The position numbers and the translations under genes are program-made. The notes beneath the pieces are model-generated. The model made no database searches. It saw nothing but the letters and a program-made list of their open reading frames with translations, and was not told the DNA's origin. Source: JADHLJ01 sp038116915 (GTDB lineage: Bacteria > Pseudomonadota > Alphaproteobacteria > Thalassobaculales > Thalassobaculaceae). From it: DNA of 64,000 bases. The DNA lies in assembly GCA_038116915.1 (NCBI GenBank), contig JAYOEU010000001.1, forward strand, positions 62,001-126,000, written 5' to 3'. Positions 50,283-58,938 of this stretch are shown here, piece by piece; position 1 is the first letter of the stretch; each line of letters starts with the position of its first letter.

Positions 50283-51305
50283 TTAAGGCGATGTTGAGTG
50301 CAGAATCGATATCTCGGCGATCAGGGCCCGGCAAATCCGGTCAAACCCGTCGAGATGCGTGCGATAGGTCTGCATCACGTTGTGCCGCATGGCCGCGACC
50401 TGGTCCGGCGGTATCGCGCGGATCCGCTCGACCACCGTGCCGGCTTCCGCTTCCGGTACATGCAGCGCACAGGCGCCCCAGTCGATAAGCCGGTCGAAGG
50501 GCAGCACAAGGCCGTCGGCCAGCACGACCGGAATGCAGCCGAAGGACATCACCTCGAGCAGGCGGTAGGAAAACGCGCGGTCGCCGCGTGGGACGAATGC
50601 GAAGGAACTCGCCGCCAACAGGCCGGCATATTCCCGGTCGGTCTTGCCGGCCTCGGCATCGATCGCGCCGGCCTGGGGATGCGCATCCAGCAGGTCGACC
50701 ACGATATCCGGCTCGTTGCGGCTTCGGGCCAGGACCTCGCGGACCGGATGCGAATTCGCGCCGCGAAACGAGGCCAGGACGGTCGGTTCGGCATTCCCCC
50801 CCGTGCCCGTTACCAGCGGCAGGGCCGGCATGCTTATGGAGCGGGGGTTTTCGTCCCGGTGGGGCACCAGCAGGTTGATATCCGCCACCATCTTACTCGC
50901 GCAGCCGCTGAGGCGCCGCGCCATCGCCAGGTCCGGGTGCATGCAGAGAATGCACATGGCCTCCGGGCGCTGTTTCAGACCATCGATATAGCCGGAATAC
51001 TCCTCCCAGAAGACCGTCCGGTTGAACGTGCCGCGCGCGAAAGCCGATGCCGGGTCCCCATAGCGCGGCCAGTTGGTCTCGATGGCCGTGTCCTCTTCGG
51101 GAAACAGGACATCGGCCGAGGCCGGGTCTTGCGCCAGAAAGGGGCTCCGGTCGATCGCCGCGTGAAAGCGTTCGTAAAACACCGTTCTCGGCAAGCTCGG
51201 CCTTGGGAAAGCGAAGGCCACCCGGACCGGATGGACCCGAAGCGGCGCGCCGCCGCCCACGGACCCGGCCGGATGCCGTCCGGCAATGACCTCAATCTCC
51301 GGCAA
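50283..51305 (-). CDS. Exostosin-like (GT47) glycosyltransferase
   Basis: A 340-residue protein resembling the exostosin domain of eukaryotic EXT/plant GT47 enzymes. The C-terminal signature runs SSFAFVPRGDRAFSYRLLE then VMSFGCIPVVLADGLVLPFD and IDWGACALHVPE (residues 235-295). The N-terminal half (35-160) has the RVAFAFPRPSLPR and CILCMHPDLA strands. No signal peptide or membrane helix is seen. The start TTG 51305 is uncertain. It stands alone, with no obvious polysaccharide cluster nearby. The donor and acceptor are unknown. Confidence 0.75.
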   Translation of the reverse strand: MPEIEVIAGRHPAGSVGGGAPLRVHPVRVAFAFPRPSLPRTVFYERFHAAIDRSPFLAQDPASADVLFPEEDTAIETNWPRYGDPASAFARGTFNRTVFWEEYSGYIDGLKQRPEAMCILCMHPDLAMARRLSGCASKMVADINLLVPHRDENPRSISMPALPLVTGTGGNAEPTVLASFRGANSHPVREVLARSRNEPDIVVDLLDAHPQAGAIDAEAGKTDREYAGLLAASSFAFVPRGDRAFSYRLLEVMSFGCIPVVLADGLVLPFDRLIDWGACALHVPEAEAGTVVERIRAIPPDQVAAMRHNVMQTYRTHLDGFDRICRALIAEISILHSTSP

Positions 51306-51362
51306 GTCGGCGCGCGGGTCGGCGGTCGGGACTGTCGGCGTCCGCGGGATGCAGGTTCCTGG

Positions 51363-52970
51363 TCATGCGGCCGCGTGATCCTGCTTGATCATGTCCGATG
51401 CCTTCTCGCCGATCATGATGCAGGCGGCGTTGGTATTGCCGGACACCATGGTTGGCATGATCGAGCCGTCGGCGACCCTGAGGCCGGTCAGACCATGCAC
51501 CCTCAGTCTTTCGTCCACCACCGCACCCGGCCCCTGGCCCATGCGGCAGGTACCGATCGGATGATAGGCGGTCTCGGCGTTATGGCGGATATAGTCCATG
51601 ATCTGCTCGTCGGTCTCGACCTCGGTACCCGGCGAATATTCATCCCCGCGCACATCCTTCATCGCCTCGGTGTTCATGATCTCGCGGATCCGGCGGAACC
51701 CGAGGGTCATCGCGTCGCGGTCGATCTGGTCGGACAGGAAGTTGAAGTTGATCGCCGGCTGCTCCTTCGGGTCGGAGGACTGGATATGGATCGAACCCAG
51801 GCTTTCCGGGCGGAGCTGGTAGCAGGCGATGGTCATGGCCGGGAAATCGTGCAACTGGCGCTTTTTCGGGTTCTTCACCGCATAGGGCACGATATGCATC
51901 TGGATATCGGGCGTTTCCATGTCCTGCCGGGTCTTCAGAAACGCCAGCATCGGGGCCGAGGGCAGTGTCATGAAGCCGCGTTTCTGGAAAATATAGCGCA
52001 GCACCTGCCAGGCGGGACCGATGCCCTGCATCCGCTTGTTGTAGGATAATTCGGTGCGCTTCATGTGATATTGGATGCGGGCGTTGATATGGTCGCGCAG
52101 ATGCTCGCCGACGCCCGCAAGCTCATGCTTAACCTCAATGCCGTGGGCCTTCAGCACTTCCGGACGGCCGATGCCGGACAGTTCGAGCAGCTGGGGCGAG
52201 GCGACCCCTCCGGTGCACACGATGACTTCCTTGGCCGCCATGGCCTCGACCATTTGGCCGTTCTGCTCGTACCGCACGCCGGTGCACCTGGTGCCCTCCA
52301 GCAGTACCTTGTGGGTATGGGCGCCGGTTTCGATCCGCAGATTGGCGCGATGCGCGATCGGGTCGAGATAGCAACGCGCCGTGCTTTGCCGGATGCCGTT
52401 GCTGATCGTCGTCTGGGTGCGCACGATGCCTTCCTGGCTGGCGCCGTTATAGTCCGGGTTGTGGGCGATGCCGAGTTCCCGGGTCGCGGAGCGGATGGCG
52501 TCGTAGAACGGCCCTTCATCCGTCGCCTCGCTGACCCTGAGCGGGCCGCCCTGGGCGCGCAGCTCGTCGGCGCCTTGCTCGTAATGTTCCATGCGCTTGA
52601 AGACCGGCAGCACGTCGTCGAAGCTCCAGCCCCGGTTGCCGAGCTGTCCCCAGGTGTCGTAGTCGAGCGGTTGACCGCGCACGAAGACAAGGCCGTTGAT
52701 CGAGCTCGATCCGCCGAGCAGCTTGCCGCGCGGGACCGGGATCCGCCGGTTGCCGGTACCTTCCTCGGGCTGTGAGCTGTAGCGCCAGTTCGCGGTGGGA
52801 TGATCGATCAGCAGTCCGAAACTGACCGGAAAGCGGGAATAGAAATGGCTTTTCGCGCCGGCTTCCAGAAGCAGAACCTTGTTGCGTTCGTTCTCGGTCA
52901 GCCGGTTGGCCAGTGCCGCGCCGGCGGAACCGGCTCCGACGATGATGAAATCATAGGTCTCGCCACTCAC
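51363..52970 (-). CDS. GMC-family oxidoreductase (choline/alcohol dehydrogenase type)
   Basis: A 535-residue FAD enzyme: N-terminal DFIIVGAGSAGAALANRL, GMC signature 1 at PRGKLLGGSSSINGLVFVRG (near 82), signature 2 at GGVASPQLLELSGIG (near 257), and the active-site pair AYHPIGTCRMG ... GNTNAACIMIGEKASD at the end. The family oxidises primary alcohols (BetA, AlkJ). GTG 52970 is chosen: GGGGAGG lies seven bases upstream. No betaine-aldehyde dehydrogenase is adjacent, so a betA symbol is not warranted. Confidence 0.9.
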   Translation of the reverse strand: MSGETYDFIIVGAGSAGAALANRLTENERNKVLLLEAGAKSHFYSRFPVSFGLLIDHPTANWRYSSQPEEGTGNRRIPVPRGKLLGGSSSINGLVFVRGQPLDYDTWGQLGNRGWSFDDVLPVFKRMEHYEQGADELRAQGGPLRVSEATDEGPFYDAIRSATRELGIAHNPDYNGASQEGIVRTQTTISNGIRQSTARCYLDPIAHRANLRIETGAHTHKVLLEGTRCTGVRYEQNGQMVEAMAAKEVIVCTGGVASPQLLELSGIGRPEVLKAHGIEVKHELAGVGEHLRDHINARIQYHMKRTELSYNKRMQGIGPAWQVLRYIFQKRGFMTLPSAPMLAFLKTRQDMETPDIQMHIVPYAVKNPKKRQLHDFPAMTIACYQLRPESLGSIHIQSSDPKEQPAINFNFLSDQIDRDAMTLGFRRIREIMNTEAMKDVRGDEYSPGTEVETDEQIMDYIRHNAETAYHPIGTCRMGQGPGAVVDERLRVHGLTGLRVADGSIMPTMVSGNTNAACIMIGEKASDMIKQDHAAA

Positions 52971-53168
52971 CGCTTGTCCTCCCCTTGGGTTCCCTGAAGC
53001 TTTGCGCCAGTGCTGATGCCCTGACAAGAGTTTGTCCGGAAAATCCGATCTATTTTTCCACTCTCCACCGGGCTGAATGCCTATCGAGTGGACGCCAAGA
53101 GGCGATGTTACAGTTTATCAACCATCGATCGGTTACAAGTCTTGCAAGGCGTTCTTCGGAGTCCGGTT

Positions 53169-53188
53169 TGTGGATATGCTGTGGATAA
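53169..53188 (+). promoter_or_regulatory. Two DnaA-box-like sites upstream of sthA
   Basis: TGTGGATAT (53169-53177) and TGTGGATAA (53180-53188) lie 11 bases apart, on the same helix face. The second is a perfect match to the DnaA box TTATCCACA read on the other strand. They are followed by an AT-rich stretch to 53240 before sthA. They could be a DnaA-responsive promoter. Confidence 0.4.
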
Positions 53189-53260
53189 ACCAGAATTTCC
53201 TTGATATTTACTGGACTTTGATCTTTTCTTTATCCGCTTTGTGAAGGGGGTGGTGGCATC

Positions 53261-54664
53261 ATGTCCGCAATGCGTCATTACGATATGATCGTTATCGGCA
53301 GCGGCCCCGGTGGGCGCCGCGCCGCGATCCAGGGAGCCAAGTTCGGCAGGAACGTGCTTGTTGTCGAGAAGGGGCGGCGCGTTGGCGGTGTGTCGGTGCA
53401 TACCGGCACAATCCCGAGCAAGACCCTGCGCGAGACCGCGCTCAACCTGTCGGGTTGGCGCGAGCGCGAATTTTACGGACGTTCGTACCGGGTGAAGCAA
53501 AACATCACCGCCGAGGATCTGCGCAAGCGGTTGCATCTGACCCTTGATCACGAGGTCGAGGTGCTGGAGCACCAGTTCACCCGCAATCATGTCGACATGG
53601 TCAAGGGTTTCGCCCGCTTCACCGATCCAAACACGGTAGAGGTTGAACTCGATGACGGCGCGTTCCATCGCTATACCGCCGATAAGTTCATCCTGACGGT
53701 CGGCACCAAGCCCTACCGGCCGAGCCATATCCCGTTTGACGGCAAAACCATTTTCGACAGCGACGAAATCCTTGAGATTGATCGCATGCCAAGAAGTCTC
53801 GCGGTGGTCGGCGGCGGCGTGATCGGTGTCGAGTACGCGACGATCTTCAGCGCCTTGGACGTGCCGATCACCCTGATCGAGGCGCGCGAGACGATTTTGG
53901 ATTTCGTGGACCAGGAACTGGTCGCCGAACTGCTGCACGACCTGCGGGACCGGGGCGTGGTGCTGCGGCTCGGCTGCACCATCAAGTCGGTGAAGAAAGG
54001 GCGCGGCCGCGGCTGCACCATCCTGATGGAAAACGGACGGACGGTGAATTGCGACATGATCCTTTTCGCCGCCGGACGGGCGGGCGCGACGGACCAGCTC
54101 AATCTGGAGGTCACCGGGCTCAAGCCTGACTCGCGGGGTCGGCTGGTCGTCAATCCGAAAACCTTTCAGACCGAGGTGCCGCATATCTACGCCGCGGGGG
54201 ACGTGATCGGGTTTCCCAGTCTTGCCTCGACCTCCATGGAGCAAGGCCGGATCGCCGCCTGTCACGCGTTGGATGAGGCCGCCTTCCCGCCGCCGGAATT
54301 CTTTCCGTACGGTATCTATGCGGTTCCGGAGATCTCCACCGTCGGCCTCAGTGAAGAACAGGTGAAGGAACAGGGAATTCCTTACGAAGTCGGCATCGCC
54401 CGGTTCCGCGAGACCAGCCGCGGGCACATCATGGGCCTCAATTCCGGCATGATGAAAATGATCGTCGATCTGAAGACCCGGCGCCTGCTGGGGGTTCACA
54501 TCGTCGGAGAAGGGGCGACGGAACTGATCCATATCGGCCAGGCGGTGCTGAACCTCGGCGGTCCGTTGGAATACTTCGTTGAGAACACCTTCAATTTCCC
54601 GACCCTGGCGGAGGCGTACAAAATCGCCGCTCTCGACGCCTGGAACAGAATGCCTCCCACATAA
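53261..54664 (+). CDS. sthA: Si-specific NAD(P)+ transhydrogenase
   Basis: A 467-residue soluble flavoprotein of the pyridine nucleotide-disulfide reductase fold. It has MIVIGSGPGGRRAAIQGAKFG (FAD), AVVGGGVIGVEYATIF (NAD(P)), and HIYAAGDVIGFPSLAS. The usual redox CxxxxC is replaced by VSVHTGTIPSKTLRE, the hallmark of SthA, which balances NADH and NADPH. The dimer domain ends with FNFPTLAEAYKIAALD. RBS GGGGGTGG precedes the ATG. It is upstream of recQ with a terminator between. Confidence 0.92.
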   Translation: MSAMRHYDMIVIGSGPGGRRAAIQGAKFGRNVLVVEKGRRVGGVSVHTGTIPSKTLRETALNLSGWREREFYGRSYRVKQNITAEDLRKRLHLTLDHEVEVLEHQFTRNHVDMVKGFARFTDPNTVEVELDDGAFHRYTADKFILTVGTKPYRPSHIPFDGKTIFDSDEILEIDRMPRSLAVVGGGVIGVEYATIFSALDVPITLIEARETILDFVDQELVAELLHDLRDRGVVLRLGCTIKSVKKGRGRGCTILMENGRTVNCDMILFAAGRAGATDQLNLEVTGLKPDSRGRLVVNPKTFQTEVPHIYAAGDVIGFPSLASTSMEQGRIAACHALDEAAFPPPEFFPYGIYAVPEISTVGLSEEQVKEQGIPYEVGIARFRETSRGHIMGLNSGMMKMIVDLKTRRLLGVHIVGEGATELIHIGQAVLNLGGPLEYFVENTFNFPTLAEAYKIAALDAWNRMPPT

Positions 54665-54687
54665 GCTTGCGAATCAGCTTATTGTAG

Positions 54688-54727
54688 AAGCCCGTCGCGG
54701 TGATGCCGTGACGGGCTTTGTTGTTTG
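54688..54727 (+). terminator. Intrinsic terminator of sthA
   Basis: AAGCCCGTC (54688-54696) pairs with GACGGGCTT (54710-54718), a 9-bp stem, followed by TTGTTGTTT. It starts 23 bases after the sthA stop and separates it from recQ. Confidence 0.75.
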
Positions 54728-54745
54728 CGGGCGGGGATTGTCTTC

Positions 54746-56563
54746 ATGGCCTTGGCCTTGGCGTTTGAGGATCGCAAGCGGGAGATCTTGCGCGAGGTCT
54801 ACGGGTTCGAGGATTTCCGGCCGGGTCAGGAAGGGGTGGTGGACTGTCTGCTTGCGGGACGCCATGCCCTGGCGGTGATGCCGACCGGGGCGGGCAAGTC
54901 GCTCTGCTTTCAGGTACCCGCGCTGGCGCTTGGCGGATTGACCGTCGTGGTCTCGCCCCTGGTCGCGCTGATGCAGGATCAGGTCTCCGCGCTCCGCCTG
55001 GCGGGAGTTCAGGCCGAGACCATCAATTCGGCGCGCGAGCGATGGGAGAATGTCGACTCCTGGCGCCGGGTGGCGGCGGGCGAGGCGCCGATCCTTTACC
55101 TCGCGCCCGAACGGCTCATGACGGATCGGATGCTGACGGCGCTGTCCAGGCTGCCGGTCCGGCTGTTCGCCGTCGACGAAGCGCACTGCATTTCCCAATG
55201 GGGCCCCGCCTTCCGCCCGGAATACGAGGATCTCGCCCGGCTCAAGGATCTGTTCCCGGGGGTGCCGATCGCCGCGCTTACCGCGACGGCCGACGAGGTC
55301 ACGCGCCAGGATATCGCCGAGCGCCTGTTCGACAACAACGCTGACATTTTCGTCACCGGGTTCGACCGGCCCAACATCAAGCTCGCGGTTGCCGCCAAAC
55401 GCGACTGGCGCCGTCAGATGATGGAGTTCCTGGAAGCGCGGAAAGGCGAAAGCGGCATCGTCTATTGTCTGTCGCGTAAGAAGACGGATGAAACCGCCGC
55501 CTATCTGCGGGAACAGGGGCTCGACGCTTTGCCCTATCACGCGGGCATGGAAAAGCATGAGCGCGAAGCCAATCAGGACGCCTTCATGTCCCGTGACGGC
55601 GTCGTCATGGTCGCCACGATCGCCTTCGGCATGGGCATCGACAAGCCAGACATCCGGTTCGTGTTGCACGCGGATCTGCCCGGCAGTGTCGAAGCCTATT
55701 ATCAGGAAATCGGGCGTGCCGGACGCGATGGCGGTCCGGCCGAGGTGATGATGCTCTACGGGCTTGATGATATCCGGATGCGCCGGGTGTTCATCGAGCA
55801 GGAGGAAAGCAGCGACGACCGCCGCCGCCGCGAGCACCAGCGGCTCGGCGCGCTGATCGGCTATTGCGAGGCGCCGGGGTGCAGGCGCCGCACCCTGCTC
55901 ACGTATTTCGGGGAGGAGAGCGGTGATTGCGGCAATTGCGACATGTGCCTCGACCCGGTGGAATTCGTTGACGGCAGTCCCGAGGCGGAACTGGCCCTGG
56001 GCGTAATCGCGGCGACCGGACAGCGTTTCGGCGCGAGTCACGTGGTTGAAGTCCTGCGCGGAAGGACCGCCGAGAAAATCACGCGGGCCGGGCATGACCG
56101 CCTCTCAGAGCATGGTGCCGGCGCCGGGCGCAAGGCCGAGGAATGGCGCTCGATCATCCGGCAGATGGTGGCTGCGGGCTTTCTTTACATGGACGTGCGG
56201 GACTATGGCGGCCTCAAGATCACCAAGCGCGGCGAGGCCTTGCGCCGGGGGGATGAGGTCTTCCGGTACCGTCATGACGTCGTCGCGCGCGTGCCGGCGA
56301 AATCCCGACGGAGCGCCCCGGCGGCGGCCCAGGATTTGGATGCGCCCGCGCTCGAGTTGCTGGGACGATTGAAGGCGCTCCGATCCAAGCTCGCCCGCGC
56401 GCGCGGTGTTCCCGCCTATGTGGTCTTCACCGACCGGGCGCTTCAGGATATGGCCCGCAAGGCGCCGCGCAACCGCGAGGAGTTCGCCGAGGTGCATGGG
56501 GTCGGCGCGGCAAAGCTGAAGGATCTGGCGGAGCCGTTCCTGGAAGTCATCGCGCGGTCCTGA
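54746..56563 (+). CDS. recQ: ATP-dependent DNA helicase RecQ
   Basis: A 605-residue SF2 helicase: motif I MPTGAGKSLCFQVPAL, motif II FAVDEAHCISQWG, motif VI YYQEIGRAGRDGGPA. The RQC domain has a four-Cys zinc site (YCEAPGCRRR... CGNCDMC near 375-400). An HRDC domain sits at the C terminus (530-600; AEVHGVGAAKLKDLAEPFL). It unwinds recombination and stalled-fork intermediates. ATG 54746 follows GGGGAT; it has its own 5' end after the sthA terminator. Confidence 0.95.
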   Translation: MALALAFEDRKREILREVYGFEDFRPGQEGVVDCLLAGRHALAVMPTGAGKSLCFQVPALALGGLTVVVSPLVALMQDQVSALRLAGVQAETINSARERWENVDSWRRVAAGEAPILYLAPERLMTDRMLTALSRLPVRLFAVDEAHCISQWGPAFRPEYEDLARLKDLFPGVPIAALTATADEVTRQDIAERLFDNNADIFVTGFDRPNIKLAVAAKRDWRRQMMEFLEARKGESGIVYCLSRKKTDETAAYLREQGLDALPYHAGMEKHEREANQDAFMSRDGVVMVATIAFGMGIDKPDIRFVLHADLPGSVEAYYQEIGRAGRDGGPAEVMMLYGLDDIRMRRVFIEQEESSDDRRRREHQRLGALIGYCEAPGCRRRTLLTYFGEESGDCGNCDMCLDPVEFVDGSPEAELALGVIAATGQRFGASHVVEVLRGRTAEKITRAGHDRLSEHGAGAGRKAEEWRSIIRQMVAAGFLYMDVRDYGGLKITKRGEALRRGDEVFRYRHDVVARVPAKSRRSAPAAAQDLDAPALELLGRLKALRSKLARARGVPAYVVFTDRALQDMARKAPRNREEFAEVHGVGAAKLKDLAEPFLEVIARS

Positions 56564-56612
56564 GCAGGGCGGCCCAAGGCGGATCGTCCCCTTTCGAGCC
56601 GTCGGCCATGGT

Positions 56613-57113
56613 CTATTGATTTTGACGGCGAAGTTTTACGTCGATCACTCGCAACCTGGACGGGTTGGCCGGCGCGAAATCGTCGCTCTTGAACAGGCGG
56701 ATCTCGATCGTTCGCGGGGCGGATCCATCCGCCCGCGTACCGTTGCCGGCCTCCAGTGGCATGGGCATGACAATCTCGCGTTCCTCGCCAACCGCCGGCG
56801 GGGGAAAGAAGCCATAGGATCCGATGTATTTTTCGGCATCAGGCACATTCGTCTTAAGAAATACCTGGAGAATCACCGGCGCTCCGGGATCCACGATTTC
56901 GGGCCGGACACGCAACGTGAGGATCGCCGCGCCCGCGCCGCTATCAGGCACGGCCTCCAACATCAAGGTCGCGGAGTCCTTGATGCTGATCGTGTCGGTT
57001 TCCAAGCCCTCCGCGCCGCCGAAAGCGATAGTTGGCTGAAACAGGGCGACGAGCGCCGAGAACAGCAGGGCGCGCCGCCTCGAAAGCTGAAGGTGTCGGA
57101 GGTCCAGACGCAT
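56613..57113 (-). CDS. Secreted protein resembling the C-terminal lid domain of the neighbouring tyrosinase
   Basis: A 166-residue protein: signal peptide (RRRALLFSALVALFQPTIAF, cleaved near 32), then one beta-sandwich domain. Its strand order mirrors the C-terminal domain of the tyrosinase upstream: ILTLRVRPEI, VILQVFLKTN then YIGSYGFFP here, against MWVKVYVNAP then YAGAFAFFGF there; a middle strand (REIVMPMPLEA against DFTIDITNALA) and an end strand (IEIRLFK... LRVIDVKL against VEITWAP... FTVGEIQL). It has no copper motif. It could be a separate lid or chaperone for the enzyme. It is separated from it by a terminator, so it has its own or read-through transcription. Confidence 0.55.
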   Translation of the reverse strand: MRLDLRHLQLSRRRALLFSALVALFQPTIAFGGAEGLETDTISIKDSATLMLEAVPDSGAGAAILTLRVRPEIVDPGAPVILQVFLKTNVPDAEKYIGSYGFFPPPAVGEEREIVMPMPLEAGNGTRADGSAPRTIEIRLFKSDDFAPANPSRLRVIDVKLRRQNQ

Positions 57114-57175
57114 CTGTTTGATCCGGTTGGAGGAGCGTCACGCGTATCCAGATATGGGAAGTATCCTCACGGCGC

Positions 57176-57212
57176 GCAAGAAAAAGTGAGGCGCCCGCAA
57201 ACGAGCGCCTCA
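57176..57212 (-). terminator. Intrinsic terminator of the tyrosinase gene
   Basis: On the minus strand TGAGGCGC (57205-57212) pairs with GCGCCTCA (57187-57194), an 8-bp stem with a 10-base loop, followed by CTTTTTCTT. It lies about 50 bases after the tyrosinase stop. Confidence 0.7.
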
Positions 57213-57259
57213 AGTTCCGCCGGTTCGAAAGCGGCGGATCGCAAGCATCGGAGGCGGGT

Positions 57260-58726
57260 TTACGTGGAGATCAACTGAATTTCTCCGACCGTGAAGCTCG
57301 ATTTTTCGGATGTCGGATCGAAACTCTGCGGCGCCCAGGTGATTTCGACATCGTCGTTCACCACCAACCCGTCATTGGCGAGGTCGGCCAACGCGTTGGT
57401 AATGTCTATTGTGAAGTCGTGGTCGTCATGCCCGTGCGCGCCTGCCGGCGCATTCGTGAAGCCGAAGAAGGCGAACGCGCCTGCATAGTGCGGGCTGGCG
57501 TCGTCCGGAGCCGATGCCCCTTGCGGCGCGTTGACATAGACCTTCACCCACATGCCGGTGAGTGCGCCCTCCGCCTTGATTTTCGAGAACTTCGGCAAGG
57601 TCCGGCGTCCTTCCATGGCGTTGCGCGGGCTGGCGAGAGCGGTGGTGGCGTTGAAGACCCGCCGGGTGAACATCGAATCGAGCAATCCCGACGCTTGGAT
57701 CCGGGCACGGGAAATCTGACCCGAGGCGGACGCGGCGGTATTTGACACCGAACCCAGGGGCTTGGGCAGGGAGAGGCTTGCCGAGGCGACCAGCGATGTC
57801 GCAGAGTTCAGGCTTGCAACGGCCGCCGGCGCGGCGCTCGTCAAGGTATCGTAGGTGTAGCCAAGGGCCTTGAAATCGTAGGACCCGGCTGCGTTGATCC
57901 CGGTTTGCGGTTTGTTCATGGCGTTGACGAATTGATTGTCGTAGTTGCCGACCAGCGGCGGCGTGGTATTGCGGGCGGTTTGCCATTCGGCCCACAGCCT
58001 GTCGACGTTGCAGTGATGCAGCCAGAAGATCGGATCGAGCGGCGACATGCCGGAAATCATGTGTCCGTTCGGGCGGCCGACGATGACGTGGCCGTTATTG
58101 TGCGGGTTGCCCTCAATCGCGCTGCGGAACAAGCTGTAGTTGGTCTGCGCCTGATAGCCGTCGATGGCTTTCTGATCGAATACATCCGGCAGAATGGTTT
58201 GCACGCCAACCCCCTTCGCCAAGCCCCGCGTGCCCACGGTTCGAACCATGGCGCCCCCGGCCCAGTTGGGTGAGCTCGCGTTTGACGGATCGTTCCAATA
58301 GGTGACGTTCAATTGCTGGATGTCATAGAAGGCATTGGGGATGGTGCCGAGATTGGCCGCCCAGTTCCAGTAGGGCAGGGCGAAATCCTTTTTGCCGATG
58401 AGCTCGCCGCAGATCTGTTCGTAAAAATTTATGTACCAGCGATGCCAGGGAAAGAACGTATCCCGGCCATGCGGGCAGAAGTTCAGATGGATCAGCGCCT
58501 GGTTGCGCCATCCGCGCCGGTCGGAGGCGGTCGAGTTCAGCTGGTGCATGGCGCTGACCGCGTCGGCGTAGTCCTTGAAGGTCTGATCGTTCGCCGCCAT
58601 TTCCTGCGCGTCGCGGCGCACCCGCTCCGAGGCGGCGAAAACCCGCCGGCTGATGATCGCCGGCGCCGCAAGCGCCAAGCCGGCGGCTCCGACGGTTCCA
58701 ATAAATTGTCTGCGTGCGGTTTTCAT
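57260..58726 (-). CDS. Tyrosinase/polyphenol-oxidase-like type 3 copper protein with Tat signal
   Basis: A 488-residue secreted enzyme. A twin-arginine signal (ARRQFIGTVGAAGLALAAPA) leads a type 3 copper domain: CuA region IHLNFCPHGRDTFFPWHRWY (two His of the triad in PHGRDTFFPWH, one upstream), CuB region NPHNNGHVIVGRP plus DPIFWLHHCNVDRLWAEW. A low-complexity Ala/Ser linker (290-350) joins a C-terminal beta-sandwich (370-488) that probably caps the active site. It oxidises phenols to quinones (melanin-like pigments). ATG 58726 lies nine bases after GGAGA and is favoured over 58735. It is preceded by an AT-rich promoter region. Confidence 0.88.
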   Translation of the reverse strand: MKTARRQFIGTVGAAGLALAAPAIISRRVFAASERVRRDAQEMAANDQTFKDYADAVSAMHQLNSTASDRRGWRNQALIHLNFCPHGRDTFFPWHRWYINFYEQICGELIGKKDFALPYWNWAANLGTIPNAFYDIQQLNVTYWNDPSNASSPNWAGGAMVRTVGTRGLAKGVGVQTILPDVFDQKAIDGYQAQTNYSLFRSAIEGNPHNNGHVIVGRPNGHMISGMSPLDPIFWLHHCNVDRLWAEWQTARNTTPPLVGNYDNQFVNAMNKPQTGINAAGSYDFKALGYTYDTLTSAAPAAVASLNSATSLVASASLSLPKPLGSVSNTAASASGQISRARIQASGLLDSMFTRRVFNATTALASPRNAMEGRRTLPKFSKIKAEGALTGMWVKVYVNAPQGASAPDDASPHYAGAFAFFGFTNAPAGAHGHDDHDFTIDITNALADLANDGLVVNDDVEITWAPQSFDPTSEKSSFTVGEIQLIST

Positions 58727-58750
58727 GATCATCATTCTCCGTCATAAAAT

Positions 58751-58771
58751 TATTATATTATTCATATAATA
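58751..58771. repeat. AT-only inverted repeat at the tyrosinase promoter
   Basis: TATTATAT (58751-58758) and ATATAATA (58764-58771) form a perfect 8-bp dyad around TATTC. It overlaps the predicted -10 element of the tyrosinase promoter in an otherwise GC-rich region, as an operator would. Confidence 0.4.
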
Positions 58772-58794
58772 TGTATTTATTTAGAAATCCGCAA
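58766..58794 (-). promoter_or_regulatory. Putative sigma-70 promoter of the tyrosinase gene
   Basis: On the minus strand TTGCGG (58789-58794) and TATTAT (58766-58771) are 17 bases apart within an AT-rich stretch. The start point would fall about 30 bases before the ATG. Confidence 0.4.
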
Positions 58795-58901
58795 CAATAC
58801 AAAATCCTTTTCCGTCGATGAAATGCGGCCATCGCGCGGCCGACGATGCGCTTGTGTGCCCTTGCGATGGAGGAAAGTGCTTAATCCTCGATCCGCCATG
58901 C

Positions 58902-58907
58902 TATAGT
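58902..58907 (+). promoter_or_regulatory. Putative -10 element of the SDR gene
   Basis: TATAGT lies about 32 bases before the SDR ATG. No good -35 hexamer at 17-base spacing is visible, so support is limited. Confidence 0.25.
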
Positions 58908-58938
58908 CTGGCCCGGTCATTGGGGGGAGGAGACGGCC

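Noticed and set aside
50298..52049. A 583-codon open frame antisense to the exostosin and GMC genes
   Set aside because: It spans two unrelated genes on the other strand, has no domain, and the composition is that of an antisense shadow.
53100..53260. Chromosomal replication origin
   Set aside because: Only one perfect and one near DnaA box with a short AT-rich stretch are seen, and none of the usual origin neighbours (dnaA, dnaN, hemE, parAB) is present.
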